Shown: positions 46,917-56,826, numbered from the stretch's first letter. The stretch is 64,000 bases of DNA from Alloyangia pacifica (GCF_020524285.1 NZ_JAIVKX010000006.1:1-64000), one strand, 5' to 3'. The notes: a model not told the origin generated them from the letters alone. A program made the numbers and translations.

Positions 46917-48026
46917 CTATTCGTCGCCGACGAAGAACGATGGGCGGATCACCCGCAGGGTGATCGCCCCGACCCCGGCCAACACGAGGACCAGTACGAA
47001 GAGCCAGCCGAAGAAGGGGATGAGGCCGACGACGCCCGCGGCCAGGGCGCCCGCGCCCGCGGCGAGCGCGCGCTCGCCGATGCTCTGCGGCTCGGCCCGG
47101 CCGAAGGCCAGGAAAAGCCCGACGCCGAAGGCATAGGCCGCGACCACGTAGCCCGCGAAGCCGCCGACCAGCGCGAGGAGCAGCATCGCCGGGGTGATCA
47201 GCAGCCCGATGAGGGTCAAAGCGAAGAGCACGCCCGCGCCGATCACCGCCGATTGCGTCAGGAAGCCCAGCCAGAGCGTATGGAACGGCCGTGCGAGGAT
47301 CTGCCGCCGCATCTCGGCCAGCCGCTCGGGCACCAGCGCGGCGATCAGCGCGCCGAGCGCGGCAATGACGACCACGCCGATCAGGAAGCCGACGATCGCG
47401 CGGTGCCAGTCCGGAGGCTGCGGTCCCTCCCACTCCTCGATCTCGCGGCGCTCGATGCGGCTTTCGGGGGCCAGGCCTTCGGGGACAGCGAGATCGCCCG
47501 GCTCGTCCTCGTAGACGATCAGCCGCCCGCCGATGCGCGCCGCTTCGCCCCAGTCCACGTGCTCGGCGGCAAGGCTCACGTCACCCGCGACATCGGCGTC
47601 GAAGCGGATGTCCTCGCCCGCCACCATCGCATAGCCCGCGACCGGGCCGGTGAGGTGCAGTTCCGACCCGGCGGCACGCAGGTCGCCGCCCACCTCCGCC
47701 ACCGACAGCGCGCGCCCGAAAACGGTGACATCGCCCGCGACCGGGCCGCTCAGCGTGACCTGATCGCCCGCGGCGTAGACATCGCCGCCAACCGCGCTCT
47801 CGATCGTGACCACGCGTCCGGCAAGATGCGCCGAGCCGGTCACATCCGCGGTCACCGCGACGGTCTCCCCGGCCATGAACAGATCATCGGTGCCCGCGCT
47901 CTCATGACTGACCGAGCGACCGGCGCGGAAGGCGTCGTCGCCAATGTCGACGGCCGCGGCATCCTCCTGCGCCAAGGCGGGCAAGGCGATAAGGCAGGCA
48001 ACCAGTGCCAGAAGTATGCGCTGCAT
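46917..48026 (-). CDS. bactofilin-like beta-helix protein with C-terminal membrane domain
   Basis: 369-aa exported protein. The signal peptide (about 1-19) is MQRILLALVACLIALPALAQ. Residues about 40-165 are short Gly/Ala/Val repeats of the polymer-forming cytoskeletal type (SGPVAGDVTVFG, EVGGDLRAAGSEL, TGPVAGYAMVAG, DADVAGDVSLAA) that should fold as a beta-helix. From about 210 there are four or five hydrophobic helices. Unlike true bactofilins, the repeat domain would lie in the periplasm. The ATG at 48026 follows GGGAGAGGG. Role unknown; a structural or envelope function is plausible. Confidence 0.8.
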   Translation of the reverse strand: MQRILLALVACLIALPALAQEDAAAVDIGDDAFRAGRSVSHESAGTDDLFMAGETVAVTADVTGSAHLAGRVVTIESAVGGDVYAAGDQVTLSGPVAGDVTVFGRALSVAEVGGDLRAAGSELHLTGPVAGYAMVAGEDIRFDADVAGDVSLAAEHVDWGEAARIGGRLIVYEDEPGDLAVPEGLAPESRIERREIEEWEGPQPPDWHRAIVGFLIGVVVIAALGALIAALVPERLAEMRRQILARPFHTLWLGFLTQSAVIGAGVLFALTLIGLLITPAMLLLALVGGFAGYVVAAYAFGVGLFLAFGRAEPQSIGERALAAGAGALAAGVVGLIPFFGWLFVLVLVLAGVGAITLRVIRPSFFVGDE

Positions 48027-48305
48027 GGGTCCCTCTCCCTGCAATGATTGGGCTACCGTAGGGTCAAGCTGCCTGCGCCGCTTTGCGGTAAATCAAGCCG
48101 GCGTTCGGAGACCGCGCGGCGGACGGGCCGGAGGGGCGCCTTTGACGCTTTGGCATGTTGCATTACCATGAAGAGAAATCATGGTCCGGCCGGGACGGCG
48201 GGCATCCGTGCTCCGCCGCAGTCTGGCTTGTGCTGCTCCCGACCCATCGGGAGCCACTGGCTCTCTTCACCGAGCCGGGCCGTCGCCAAAAGGGAGCAAG
48301 GCCAA

Positions 48306-50270
48306 ATGCAGCATTCGCAGCGACGCGCACTCCAGGAGCAGCAAGATCAAGACGGTTCCCGCGATCCCTCCCGGTTCGGGCCGGTGCTCGGTGATCTCGA
48401 CACGCATCTCATCGCGGAGGGCCGTCACGGGCGGCTCTGGGAGGCGCTCGGCGCCCATGTGATGACGCATGAGGGATCCTGGGGCACGCATTTTGCCGTC
48501 TGGGCACCGAATGCGCAGAGCGTGTCGGTGGTCGGCCCGTTCAACGACTGGCAGGGCGGGCGCGATGCGATGCAGCGGCGCGGCGCGGGGCTCTGGGAGC
48601 TGTTCCTGCCGGGTGTCGGCGAAGGCACGCTCTATAAGTACGAGATCGCCGATGCAGCGGGAAACACCCTGCCGCTCAAGTCCGACCCGGTGGGCTTCGG
48701 CACGCAGCACCGGCCCGAGAACGCCAGCATGGTGCGCGACATCGGGGGCTATGGCTGGCACGACGCCGATTGGATGGAGACGCGCGCCGCCAGGAATACG
48801 CCCGATGCGCCGGTGTCGATCTACGAGGTGCACCTCGGCTCTTGGAAACGCGACGCGACGCAGAACGGCCGCCCGATCTCCTACAAGGAGGCGGCGGCGG
48901 ATCTGGTCGACTACGTGGCGGACATGGGCTTTACCCATATCGAACTGTTGCCAATCAGCGAATATCCCTTCGACGGCTCCTGGGGCTACCAGCCCACGGG
49001 GCTCTACGCGCCCACCGTGCGCCACGGCCCGCCGCACGAGTTCCGCGACCTGGTGGATGCGGCGCACCAGAAGGGGCTGGGGGTGCTGCTCGACTGGGTG
49101 CCCGCGCATTTCCCGTCGGACGCGCATGGGCTGGGGCGGTTCGACGGAACGGCGCTCTACGAATACGCGGACCCGCGCGAGGGCTTTCACCGCGACTGGA
49201 ACACGCTGATCTACGATTTCGGCAAACCGCAGGTGGTCAACTTCCTCACCGCCAACGCGCGCTACTGGCTCGAGGAGTATCACGCCGACGGGCTGCGGGT
49301 GGATGCGGTGGCCTCGATGCTCTACCGCGACTACTCGCGCAATGACGGCGAATGGGTGGCGAACAAGGACGGTGGGCGCGAGAACTACGAGGCGATCGAC
49401 CTGTTGCGCCGGATGAACACCGAGACCCACGAGGCCATGCCGGGTATCATGACCGTGGCCGAGGAGAGCACCGCCTTTCCCGGCGTCTCGCGTCCCGTCG
49501 ATCAGGGCGGGCTCGGCTTCGGCTTCAAGTGGAACATGGGCTGGATGCACGACACACTGAGCTATGTCGCGATGGATCCGATCTACCGCCAGCACCACCA
49601 CAACCAGATGACCTTCGGGCTCACCTACGCCTTCTCCGAGAACTTCATCCTCGCGATCAGCCACGACGAGGTGGTGCACGGCAAGGGTTCGCTGCTGGGC
49701 AAGATGCCGGGCAGCGACTGGGAGAAATTCGCCAACCTGCGAGCCTACTACGGCTTCATGTGGGGGCACCCGGGCAAGAAGCTGCTGTTCATGGGGCAGG
49801 AGTTCGCGCAGCCCACCGAATGGGCCTTCGAGGGCGAACTGCCGTGGGAGCTGCTGAAGGAGGAGAAGCACGCCGGGATGCAGTCGCTCGTACGCGATCT
49901 CAACCGGCTCTACCGCGACCTGCCCGCGCTGCACCGGCGCGATTGCGACGCGCGGGGCTTCGAGTGGATCCTCGCCGATGCCGCCACCGAGAACGTCTTT
50001 GCCTGGGTCCGCAAGGGGGCCGAGGGTGATGATCCGGTGGTCATCGTGTGCAATTTCTCCCCCGTGACCCGCAGCGATTTCGAGCTGGGCTTGCCCCACG
50101 CAGGCGTCTGGCGCGAAGTCCTTAATACCGACGCCGAGATCTACGGCGGTTCGGGCGCCGGGAACATGGGGCAGGTCGAGGCCGCCGCGCCGGGCGCGCA
50201 GGGCCAGCCTGCCGCGGCACGCATGACCCTGCCGCCGCTGTCCACCGTCATGCTCACCCCGGCGCGCTGA
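48306..50270 (+). CDS. glgB: 1,4-alpha-glucan branching enzyme
   Basis: 654-aa GH13 enzyme that forms alpha-1,6 branches in glycogen. A CBM48 domain (about 55-145; [22 protein letters not shown]) precedes the catalytic barrel: nucleophile Asp in [13 protein letters not shown], acid/base Glu in MTVAEEST, and the [11 protein letters not shown] motif. It lacks the extra N-terminal N1 module of the 728-aa E. coli enzyme. I chose the ATG at 48306; the frame stays open upstream but without similarity. No other glycogen gene is in the window; its partner downstream is a glucosylglycerol hydrolase. Confidence 0.94.
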   Translation: MQHSQRRALQEQQDQDGSRDPSRFGPVLGDLDTHLIAEGRHGRLWEALGAHVMTHEGSWGTHFAVWAPNAQSVSVVGPFNDWQGGRDAMQRRGAGLWELFLPGVGEGTLYKYEIADAAGNTLPLKSDPVGFGTQHRPENASMVRDIGGYGWHDADWMETRAARNTPDAPVSIYEVHLGSWKRDATQNGRPISYKEAAADLVDYVADMGFTHIELLPISEYPFDGSWGYQPTGLYAPTVRHGPPHEFRDLVDAAHQKGLGVLLDWVPAHFPSDAHGLGRFDGTALYEYADPREGFHRDWNTLIYDFGKPQVVNFLTANARYWLEEYHADGLRVDAVASMLYRDYSRNDGEWVANKDGGRENYEAIDLLRRMNTETHEAMPGIMTVAEESTAFPGVSRPVDQGGLGFGFKWNMGWMHDTLSYVAMDPIYRQHHHNQMTFGLTYAFSENFILAISHDEVVHGKGSLLGKMPGSDWEKFANLRAYYGFMWGHPGKKLLFMGQEFAQPTEWAFEGELPWELLKEEKHAGMQSLVRDLNRLYRDLPALHRRDCDARGFEWILADAATENVFAWVRKGAEGDDPVVIVCNFSPVTRSDFELGLPHAGVWREVLNTDAEIYGGSGAGNMGQVEAAAPGAQGQPAAARMTLPPLSTVMLTPAR

Positions 50271-50284
50271 GCGCGCGCCGGATG

Positions 50285-50305
50285 CCGGGGCCGAGGCGGC
50301 CCCGG
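50285..50305. repeat. small inverted repeat between glgB and gghA
   Basis: CCGGGGCC (50285-50292) and GGCCCCGG (50298-50305) with a 5-nt loop. No T-tract, so it is not an obvious terminator; it may modulate mRNA levels between the two genes. Confidence 0.45.
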
Positions 50306-50360
50306 AAGACCGCAGAACAAGACGACCGCAGTTCAAGCAGTTCAAACAGGAGACCCGGAC

Positions 50361-52742
50361 GTGTACGACCGCATGGAAAGCCTGTCTTACGACGCAGACG
50401 CAACCCTCGAGCTCTCGCAGTGGTGCGAGCACATCCTGACCACCGCCGAGGACAGGTTCAGCGCCGGGCGCAGCATCGCGCGCAGGCTCGGCGCGCAGGT
50501 CGAGGGGGACCGGGTCGTCTTCGGCTTCTGGGCGCCCGAGCTGCAGGACTGGAGCGTCTCGGATGGTGACATCTTCGTCGAGATCCTGCGCCCCGAGGGC
50601 GAGCTTGATCTGACCCTGTCGCAGAGCGAGACCAGTTTCGACCGGGTCTTGCTGCCGGTCGAGCGCTGCGAGGCCTTCGTATTTTCCATCGCCGCCGGGG
50701 TGAAGGCGGGCAACCGCGGGCAGACCGGCGATTTCTACGCGCTGGTCTGGCGCGACGCCGAGGGCAAGGTGACCCGCATCCTCGACCCGCTCGCCATGTC
50801 CGTGCCCTTCGGCGCGCTGGCCCCGGCCGAAGTCTATGACGTCGCCTCGATGCAGCAGGATCGTCCCGACAAGGCCTATTTCGAGGCGCTGAAGGCCGAG
50901 GGGCCGCACAAGTTCGGCGCGCCGACGTCGATCCTCCAGCTGCACATCCCCACCGCCACCGCGGGGGGGACCATCGCCAGCCTCACCCGGCAGATCCACC
51001 GCATCGGCGAGCGGGTGGCCAATGGCCTGCCGCTGGAGCCGGCGGACGAGCTGTTCATCGGCTATGACGCGGTGCAGCCGCTGCCGCTGGAGCCGACCAC
51101 CGTCTACGAGGCGGGACCGGATTTTTGGACCGAGGGCCTGACCGAGGAGGGGCGCATCGAGGCCACGCTGATGCGGCCCAACACCACCAACTGGGGCTAT
51201 GACATCGTCATCGCCGGCATGGCGACGGTGAACCCGGTGCTGCTGGAGAGTGCCCGGCCAGACGAGCTGGTGGATTTCGCCGCGGCGCTGCACAATTTCC
51301 CCGGGACGCCCAAGAAGCTGATCCTCGACGTGGTCTTCGGCCATTCCGACAACCAGGGGCTGAACGCGCTCTCAAGCCACTATTTCGCCGGTCCCAACAT
51401 GTACGGGCAGAACCTCGACTACCTGAACCCCTACGTGCGGGCGATTCTGCTGGAGATGCAGCGCCGCAAGGTGAACTTCGGCGCCGACGGGGTGCGGGTC
51501 GACGGTGCGCAGGACTTCAAGTGGTGGGACTGGGCGGCGCAGACCCTGCGCCACGACGACGACTACCTGCGCGAGATGTCCGGTCTCGTTCAGGAGGTGG
51601 CGGGCACCGAGTATCTGCCCTGGTTCGTCTTCGAGGACGGCCGCCCCTGGCCCGACGAGGACTGGGAACTGAGCTCGACCTACCGCGCGGTGATCGAGGG
51701 GCAGACCCATGATCCCGACGTTTTCCAGTGGGGGCCGTTGACCTTCGCCCACAACACGCCGTTCATCTACACCTTCTGGCTGTCGAAATACTGGCGGATC
51801 AAGGAGATCCTCGCGCACGGGGCGAACTGGATCTCGGGGACCGCGAACCACGACACGCTGCGCCGGGGCACGCAGGTGAACCCCAAGCTGAACATCAACA
51901 CCCGGCTCGGCGACACCAAGATGGAGATCCTCGACAAGGCCTATGACAACCCGGCGGTGTCACTGCTCACCTATGCCGTGTTCCCCGGCGTGCCGATGGA
52001 TTTCCTCAACGCCACCGCGCGGGCGAGCTGGGGCTTCATCCGCAACCAGGACGATAAGTACGGCGTGAAGGTGGTGGCCGAGGAGGCGATCAGCCTCAAG
52101 TGGCAGGTCGACACCTACAGCTATTCGATCCCCGGCAACTTCCGGCGGCTCAAGGAAATGGGCTTCGAGACCCGCGAGGATCTGGCGCGCTTCTTCGAAT
52201 TCCTGCCGGCGCTGGTCGAGGTGACGGATTACGACCTCAACACCATCGCCGCGCTGCTGGGGGCGGTCGAGCCGCCGTTGGCCGGACCGGAGCGCTACAC
52301 CGTCGGCGAGCTCAAGCGGATCGCCTGCGCCTGGATGGATGACATGCACGAGTACTGCAACGTGTCGCACTACCTGTCCTGGCTCGATCCGAACCAGACA
52401 GGCTTCATGCGGCGGCTGCGCGACTTCCGGCAGGAGAACCCCTGGCTGCGCGGCAATTTCGGTCCCGACGACAGCTTCCGCTACCTCGAGCCGATCGACG
52501 GCCGTACGGTCTTTGCCGCCCTGCGCCACGCGCCGGACGGGCGACGGGTGTTTTCCCTCTGCCACATGGAAGGCCGCGAGACCGACGAGATCGATCCGCT
52601 CGAGCTGCTGCCCGAGGGCGCGCGCGGGGGCGACTGGCGCCTGCTCCTGCGCAGCCCGGGCATCGGCGACGATTACCTCGGCGGGCCGATCACCCTGCGC
52701 GATTCAATGGGCCTGGTGTTCGAGGCCGCGCCCTCTGCGTGA
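50361..52742 (+). CDS. gghA: glucosylglycerol hydrolase (GghA-like GH13)
   Basis: 793-aa alpha-amylase-superfamily enzyme. Catalytic-domain marks: LILDVVFGHSDNQG, nucleophile Asp in FGADGVRVDGAQDF, probable acid Glu in WFVFEDGRPW, and GTANHDTLRRG with the transition-state His/Asp. The long N-terminal region (about 1-180) and the MRPNTTNWGYDIVIAGM segment fit glucosylglycerol hydrolases described in cyanobacteria, which break down the compatible solute glucosylglycerol when salt falls. The start is GTG, preceded by AACAGGAGA. Family assignment is from memory of the pattern; another GH13 specificity cannot be excluded. Confidence 0.75.
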   Translation: MYDRMESLSYDADATLELSQWCEHILTTAEDRFSAGRSIARRLGAQVEGDRVVFGFWAPELQDWSVSDGDIFVEILRPEGELDLTLSQSETSFDRVLLPVERCEAFVFSIAAGVKAGNRGQTGDFYALVWRDAEGKVTRILDPLAMSVPFGALAPAEVYDVASMQQDRPDKAYFEALKAEGPHKFGAPTSILQLHIPTATAGGTIASLTRQIHRIGERVANGLPLEPADELFIGYDAVQPLPLEPTTVYEAGPDFWTEGLTEEGRIEATLMRPNTTNWGYDIVIAGMATVNPVLLESARPDELVDFAAALHNFPGTPKKLILDVVFGHSDNQGLNALSSHYFAGPNMYGQNLDYLNPYVRAILLEMQRRKVNFGADGVRVDGAQDFKWWDWAAQTLRHDDDYLREMSGLVQEVAGTEYLPWFVFEDGRPWPDEDWELSSTYRAVIEGQTHDPDVFQWGPLTFAHNTPFIYTFWLSKYWRIKEILAHGANWISGTANHDTLRRGTQVNPKLNINTRLGDTKMEILDKAYDNPAVSLLTYAVFPGVPMDFLNATARASWGFIRNQDDKYGVKVVAEEAISLKWQVDTYSYSIPGNFRRLKEMGFETREDLARFFEFLPALVEVTDYDLNTIAALLGAVEPPLAGPERYTVGELKRIACAWMDDMHEYCNVSHYLSWLDPNQTGFMRRLRDFRQENPWLRGNFGPDDSFRYLEPIDGRTVFAALRHAPDGRRVFSLCHMEGRETDEIDPLELLPEGARGGDWRLLLRSPGIGDDYLGGPITLRDSMGLVFEAAPSA

Positions 52743-52772
52743 GGCCGGTCCGGAGGCAAACCACCATGAGGA

Positions 52773-52798
52773 GGGGCCGCGCTGATCCGCGGCCCCTT
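52773..52798 (+). terminator. terminator after gghA
   Basis: A perfect 9-bp stem (52773-52781 with 52788-52796) with a 6-nt loop and a short TT. Moderate quality. Confidence 0.6.
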
Positions 52799-52823
52799 GC
52801 ATTCGCGTGAGTGGTCATGGCGA

Positions 52824-53216
52824 TCACCGGGTTGCAAGCGCCCCGATAATGCCGCGCTTTTCGACTTCCGGCCGGCTCGAGTGCGCGATGGCCATCGCGG
52901 CCCCGATATTTTCTCCCGACATGCCCGCCAGTTGGTCGTCAGAGACATACTGGCCGACGAGGTCGAGCTGCTGCCGCGAGAAGGTGCGCGGTGCAGCACC
53001 GCGGGTCGCAAACTGCTCGATCCGCGTGATTTTCTGGGCATCCGTGTCGCGTCCGGTCGACATGCTGAACGCCGTCGGTATTTCGGCGCTGCTCAGCAGC
53101 GAGAGCACGGAGTCCGGCACGTATTGCGACAGCTGGTCAAGCAGGCTGCTCTGTGCCGAGGCCGGAGTCGTGGCCAGGGCAAGCGAGAGGGAGGAAATGG
53201 CGAGAAAGAACTTCAT
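52824..53216 (-). CDS. small exported protein of unknown function
   Basis: 130-aa protein with a signal peptide (MKFFLAISSLSLALATTPAS, cleavage after ASA near residue 21). The mature part has no Cys or membrane helix and is mostly polar with several probable helices (SLLDQLSQYVPDSVLSLLSS). I do not recognise the family. The ATG at 53216 follows AAAGGAAT; an upstream open stretch shows no signal peptide. It is a monocistron between convergent gghA and the nrsF gene. Confidence 0.75.
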   Translation of the reverse strand: MKFFLAISSLSLALATTPASAQSSLLDQLSQYVPDSVLSLLSSAEIPTAFSMSTGRDTDAQKITRIEQFATRGAAPRTFSRQQLDLVGQYVSDDQLAGMSGENIGAAMAIAHSSRPEVEKRGIIGALATR

Positions 53217-53512
53217 GGCTATTCCTTTCAAGATACGGAATTCGTCTCTGACAAAGGAATTGGGGTAAACGGGCCCGGAAATCTCGGACCCTGGGACAAC
53301 TGGAAAGCAGGGCGGGAGAGGCGAGAGAGCCGCCGAATTGGCTCCGGGTTCCTCACTTGGGAGGTGGGAAGAACCGAAGGTGTCCCAGAATTTAACCTTA
53401 CCATAAATCCGAGCCGGAATATATCTCTCGCTGAAGGTGATCACGAACGCGAGAGCCTGCCTCTGAGGCGGTGCCAGGTGCAGGCCAGCGGTGCCGGATC
53501 ACCACGGGGCGC

Positions 53513-54115
53513 TCAGACCCCGAGCCAGCGCCGCCCGGCAACGCGCCCGGCCAGACCGCAGATCACGATGGCAAGCCCATACCACAAAAGGAAAAACGCC
53601 GCGCTGTCCTCGTCGCAGTGCACCGCGTAGACCGCCGCCGCCGCGCCGCCCGAGACTAGGCCCGCCAGCATGCCGCTGCGTGCGGGGCGGGGCTCCACAC
53701 GGTGGCGCATGCCGCGGAACAGCGCCAGGGCGATGGGCAGCGCCAGCGCCGGTATCGACAGCAGGCAGGCCCAGAGCGTCTCGCCCAGGATGTCGCCGCC
53801 GGTGATCGCGGAGAGCAGCCATCCCGCGGCGCCGGTGGCCGCGAGCAGCCACAGCGGCCAGAGCGGCGCCTGCGCCTCGGGATCGCTCCGCCGCAGCAGC
53901 GGCCAGGCGACCAGCGCCACCAGGATCGGCAGGCTCTGCTTGACCAGCAGCGGCGCCATCATCAGCAGGTTGGGCCAGCCCGGACGCGTGCCCCAGAACA
54001 CCAGCATCAGCACGAGCGACACCGCCACGCCGAAGGCGACGCGCCACAGCAAGTGCGGGCGCTTCGCGGGCACGTCATCGGCGGCCAGCGCCGCAATCAG
54101 TTCATCGGTGTCCAT
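53513..54115 (-). CDS. nrsF: NrsF-family membrane anti-sigma factor
   Basis: 200-aa inner-membrane protein with six predicted helices and a short cytoplasmic N-terminus ([19 protein letters not shown]) that should bind the sigma factor. Cysteines are at 117, 167 and 186; conserved Cys of the Caulobacter homologue are linked to metal or oxidant sensing. It overlaps the sigma gene by 19 bp. It likely keeps the sigma factor inactive until copper or oxidative stress. Confidence 0.88.
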   Translation of the reverse strand: MDTDELIAALAADDVPAKRPHLLWRVAFGVAVSLVLMLVFWGTRPGWPNLLMMAPLLVKQSLPILVALVAWPLLRRSDPEAQAPLWPLWLLAATGAAGWLLSAITGGDILGETLWACLLSIPALALPIALALFRGMRHRVEPRPARSGMLAGLVSGGAAAAVYAVHCDEDSAAFFLLWYGLAIVICGLAGRVAGRRWLGV

Positions 54116-54651
54116 TCTTCCTCCTTCCTGGCCGCATCGGCCAGCCGTCTCAGCGCCCGGTGCAGGGCCACCCGAAGGGCGCCGGGGCTGAGATCGAAAT
54201 CCTTCGAGAGCGTCTCGGTATCGGCTCCCCCGATCGCGTGCTCCCGCACCAGCGCGGCATCCCGGGCCGAGAGCCGCGACAGGGCCTGCTCGAGGTGCAG
54301 CCCGGCCAGCGGATCGACCGAGGGGGCATCGAGCCCCGGGTGATCCTCGACCGGCTCATGCGGGGCGCTCGGGGTTTTGCGAAGGGCGTCGATCGCCTTG
54401 TGCTTCACGATCACCCGCACCCAAGGCAGCAGCGGGCGCTGCGGGTCCCAACTGCCGCGCTTGAGATGGATCGACAGCAGCGCTTCCTGCACCACGTCCT
54501 CGGCGAGATGCCCGTGTTGCACGGGCAGGTCATGCGTGGCCATGGCCCGCATCCGCGGCACCAGCAGCGACAGACAGGCGGCATAGGCCCGGCGGTCGCC
54601 GTCCAGCGCCTTGCGCATCAGCGCCTCGATCTCGTCATCGCGTCCGGTCAT
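54097..54651 (-). CDS. sigF: ECF sigma factor (SigF-type, NrsF partner)
   Basis: 184-aa sigma-70 family factor with only regions 2 and 4. Region 2 is at about 20-90 ([20 protein letters not shown], then [16 protein letters not shown]); region 4 about 125-175 ([16 protein letters not shown], then [17 protein letters not shown]). The ATG at 54651 is the first that gives family length; upstream in-frame sequence covers the divergent operon. A GTAACA-N16-CGTA promoter stands 55 bp before the start, so the gene is probably autoregulated. Confidence 0.92.
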   Translation of the reverse strand: MTGRDDEIEALMRKALDGDRRAYAACLSLLVPRMRAMATHDLPVQHGHLAEDVVQEALLSIHLKRGSWDPQRPLLPWVRVIVKHKAIDALRKTPSAPHEPVEDHPGLDAPSVDPLAGLHLEQALSRLSARDAALVREHAIGGADTETLSKDFDLSPGALRVALHRALRRLADAARKEEEWTPMN

Positions 54652-54705
54652 CTGGGTTCGGCCATGGGTGTGGTCATGTCCACCTGCAGGGAATGTACCT
54701 GCGCA

Positions 54706-54731
54706 TACGGGCGCCGCGGGCGCCGTGTTAC
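54706..54731 (-). promoter_or_regulatory. SigF-type promoter of sigF-nrsF
   Basis: On the minus strand GTAACA (-35, 54731-54726), 16 nt, then CGTA (-10, 54709-54706). It mirrors the promoter of the divergent bufferin operon with the same spacing. Confidence 0.65.
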
Positions 54732-54776
54732 AGCGGCGCGCGAATATTTCCTCTCTATCACACAAGCGCGAGCGAC

Positions 54777-54802
54777 GTAACAAAGCCGGCCTCCGCGCCG
54801 AA
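54777..54802 (+). promoter_or_regulatory. SigF-type promoter of the bufferin operon
   Basis: GTAACA (54777-54782), 16 nt, CGAA (54799-54802), close to the GTAACC-N16-CGAA consensus I recall for Caulobacter SigF. It lies 49 bp before the bufA start. Confidence 0.7.
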
Positions 54803-54851
54803 TACCCCGGTGCAGACGCGATGCGCTGCTTGTCACATTGGAGAGACTGAC

Positions 54852-55157
54852 ATGACCCTTCACAGCAAACACCTCGCCCTCGCCGGAGCCGTTGCCGCCG
54901 GTCTTGCGCAATTCGCCGGTGCCGCCCACGCGCAGGAGCAGGAGAAGTGCTACGGCGTCGCCATGGCGGGCGAGAACGGCTGCGCGGCGGGCCCCGGCAC
55001 CACCTGCGCCGGCACCGCCTCGGTCGACTACCAGGGCAATTCCTGGACGCTGGTGCCCGCCGGCACCTGCGCCGAGATCGAGCTTCCGGCGATGGCCGAC
55101 GGCACCGCGCGCATGGGCTCGCTCGAGCCGCTCGAGCGTGACCTGCCGAAGGGCTGA
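54852..55157 (+). CDS. bufA: bufferin precursor peptide (DUF2282, BufA1 type)
   Basis: 101-aa secreted RiPP precursor. The signal peptide is about 1-27 ([20 protein letters not shown]). The core has four Cys (33, 44, 52, 73) in the conserved settings [23 protein letters not shown] and PAGTCAE. In Caulobacter bufferins the two inner Cys become thiooxazoles made by BufB/BufC, and the product sequesters copper in the periplasm. The ATG at 54852 follows GGAGAGACTGAC. First gene of bufABC-doxX, read from a SigF-type promoter. Confidence 0.93.
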   Translation: MTLHSKHLALAGAVAAGLAQFAGAAHAQEQEKCYGVAMAGENGCAAGPGTTCAGTASVDYQGNSWTLVPAGTCAEIELPAMADGTARMGSLEPLERDLPKG

Positions 55158-55252
55158 GCCCCCGGCTGATCCCGCGCGCGGCGGCCGCCCGGTCGCCGTG
55201 CGCGCTCCATTCCCGCCCAACCGGGCAATCGCCCAGCCAAGGGAGGCATCCC

Positions 55253-56095
55253 ATGCAGAGCCACCATCTCCCCGCCACCGCCGGCGTCGGATTCAAGTCG
55301 GCGCATTTCGACGAGCTCGCCGATCCCGGCGCCGTCAGCTGGCTGGAAGTCCACGCCGAGAATTACATGGTCGAGGGCGGCCCGCGCCTTGCCATGCTGG
55401 ACGATCTGCGCGCGCGCTTTCCGATCTCGGTGCATGGCGTGGGGCTGTCGATCGGCGGCGAAGGTCCGCTCGACCCCGCGCATCTGGCCCGGCTGAAGCG
55501 GCTGATCGACCGGGTGCGCCCGGCCCAGTTTTCCGAGCACCTCGCCTGGTCCACCCACGAGGGCTCCTATTTCAGCGATCTGCTGCCGCTGCCCTACACC
55601 GAGGCCACGCTGGCGCGGGTCGCGGCGCATGTGGACGAGGTGCAGCAGCGCCTCGGCCTGCGCATGCTGCTCGAGAACCCGTCGAGCTACCTGGTCTTCG
55701 AGGAAAGCACCCTCTCCGAGACCGGCTTCCTCGCCGAGGTCGCCCGCCGCACCGGATGCGGGTTGCTGCTCGACATCAACAACGTCTTCATCTCCGCCAG
55801 CAACCTCGGCACCTCGGCGCAGGCCTACCTCAAGGACTACCCGGTTGACCTGGTCGGGGAAATCCACCTCGCGGGCTACGCCGAAGAGGACGACGGGCAG
55901 GGCGGCCCGCTGCTGATCGACACCCATGGCGCGCCGGTGGCCGACCCGGTCTGGGCGCTCTACGCCGAGCTCATCTCCCGCATTGGCCCGCGCCCGACGC
56001 TGATCGAATGGGACAATGACGTGCCCGATTTTCCGACCCTCGAAGCCGAGGCCGCGCGCGCCGCGCAGGTGATGGCGCAGCGGAGGGCGGCATGA
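55253..56095 (+). CDS. bufB: MNIO-family RiPP maturase BufB (DUF692)
   Basis: 280-aa multinuclear non-heme iron oxidase that modifies Cys residues of the precursor. The TIM-barrel ligands fit the family: HFDELAD, WLEVHAENYM, HGVGLSIGG, FSEHLAWS, MLLENPSSY, LLLDINNVFISA, GEIHLAGY, IDTHGAPV and the final LIEWDND. MbnB of methanobactin biosynthesis is the best known relative. It lies 95 bp after bufA and overlaps bufC (ATGA). Confidence 0.95.
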   Translation: MQSHHLPATAGVGFKSAHFDELADPGAVSWLEVHAENYMVEGGPRLAMLDDLRARFPISVHGVGLSIGGEGPLDPAHLARLKRLIDRVRPAQFSEHLAWSTHEGSYFSDLLPLPYTEATLARVAAHVDEVQQRLGLRMLLENPSSYLVFEESTLSETGFLAEVARRTGCGLLLDINNVFISASNLGTSAQAYLKDYPVDLVGEIHLAGYAEEDDGQGGPLLIDTHGAPVADPVWALYAELISRIGPRPTLIEWDNDVPDFPTLEAEAARAAQVMAQRRAA

Positions 56096-56826
56096 GCGGG
56101 CAGGGCGCTTTCGCGGGCGCGCTGCTTGCGCCCGAGGCGGCGCGCCCCGAGGCGCTGCGCGACCCGTCGGGGGCCCGCGCCACGCGCCGCTTCGACGTCT
56201 ACCGCAACAATGTCGCCGTCGCGCTGACCGAGGCGCTCGCCGCCGCCTTCCCGGTGGTGCAGCGGCTGGTGGGCGAGGCCTATTTTGCCGCCCTGGCGCG
56301 CGACTTCGCCCGCGATCACCCGCCGCGCAGCCCGGTCATGGCGGTTTACGGCGCCGAGTTGCCGGACTGGATCGCGAAGTTCCCGCCGCTCGCGGCGCTG
56401 CCCTACCTGCCGGAGGTCGCCCGCATCGAGCAGGCGCGGCGCGAGGCCAGCCAATCCGCCGATGCCGCGCCGCTGGACCCGCGCGCGCTGGCCGGGCTCT
56501 CGCCCGAGGCGTTGGCGGAAAGCACCCCGCGCCCGCACCCCGCCGCGCGGCTCGTTCCGACACGAGACCCGGCGCTGTCCATCTGGGCGCGGAACGCGGA
56601 GCGCCCGGACCTTGCGCAGAGCCCCCCGGGCGAGGTGCTGATCACCCGCCCGAAGCTCGCGGTTCTGAGCTGCGCCGCCCCGGCGGGCACAGCCGCGACG
56701 CTCGATGCGCTGGCCCGCGGCGCGGCGCTCGGAGCCGCCTTGCCCGCGGGTGCCGACCACGCCGCGATCTTTGCCTGCCTGTTCAACGCGGGCGCCCTCG
56801 TCCCCCAAGGAGACCCCGAGCCATGA
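56092..56826 (+). CDS. bufC: BufC partner protein (DUF2063)
   Basis: 244-aa partner that presents the precursor to BufB, like MbnC. The N-terminal DUF2063 domain is recognisable: FAGALLAPE, TRRFDVYRNNVAVALTEALAAAFPVVQRLVGEAYF-type helices, then YLPEVARIEQARREA. The second half binds the leader in related systems. Both ends are coupled to neighbours by ATGA overlaps. Confidence 0.92.
   Translation: MSGQGAFAGALLAPEAARPEALRDPSGARATRRFDVYRNNVAVALTEALAAAFPVVQRLVGEAYFAALARDFARDHPPRSPVMAVYGAELPDWIAKFPPLAALPYLPEVARIEQARREASQSADAAPLDPRALAGLSPEALAESTPRPHPAARLVPTRDPALSIWARNAERPDLAQSPPGEVLITRPKLAVLSCAAPAGTAATLDALARGAALGAALPAGADHAAIFACLFNAGALVPQGDPEP

Noticed and set aside
48267-51344. Minus-strand open frame of about 1000 codons across glgB and gghA
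   Set aside because: Shadow of two well-supported plus-strand genes with intact catalytic motifs.
53217-53512. Additional gene between the small exported protein and nrsF
   Set aside because: The open stretches lack a start with ribosome binding site and show no protein-like composition; it is probably the promoter region of the exported protein and the 3' end of nrsF.
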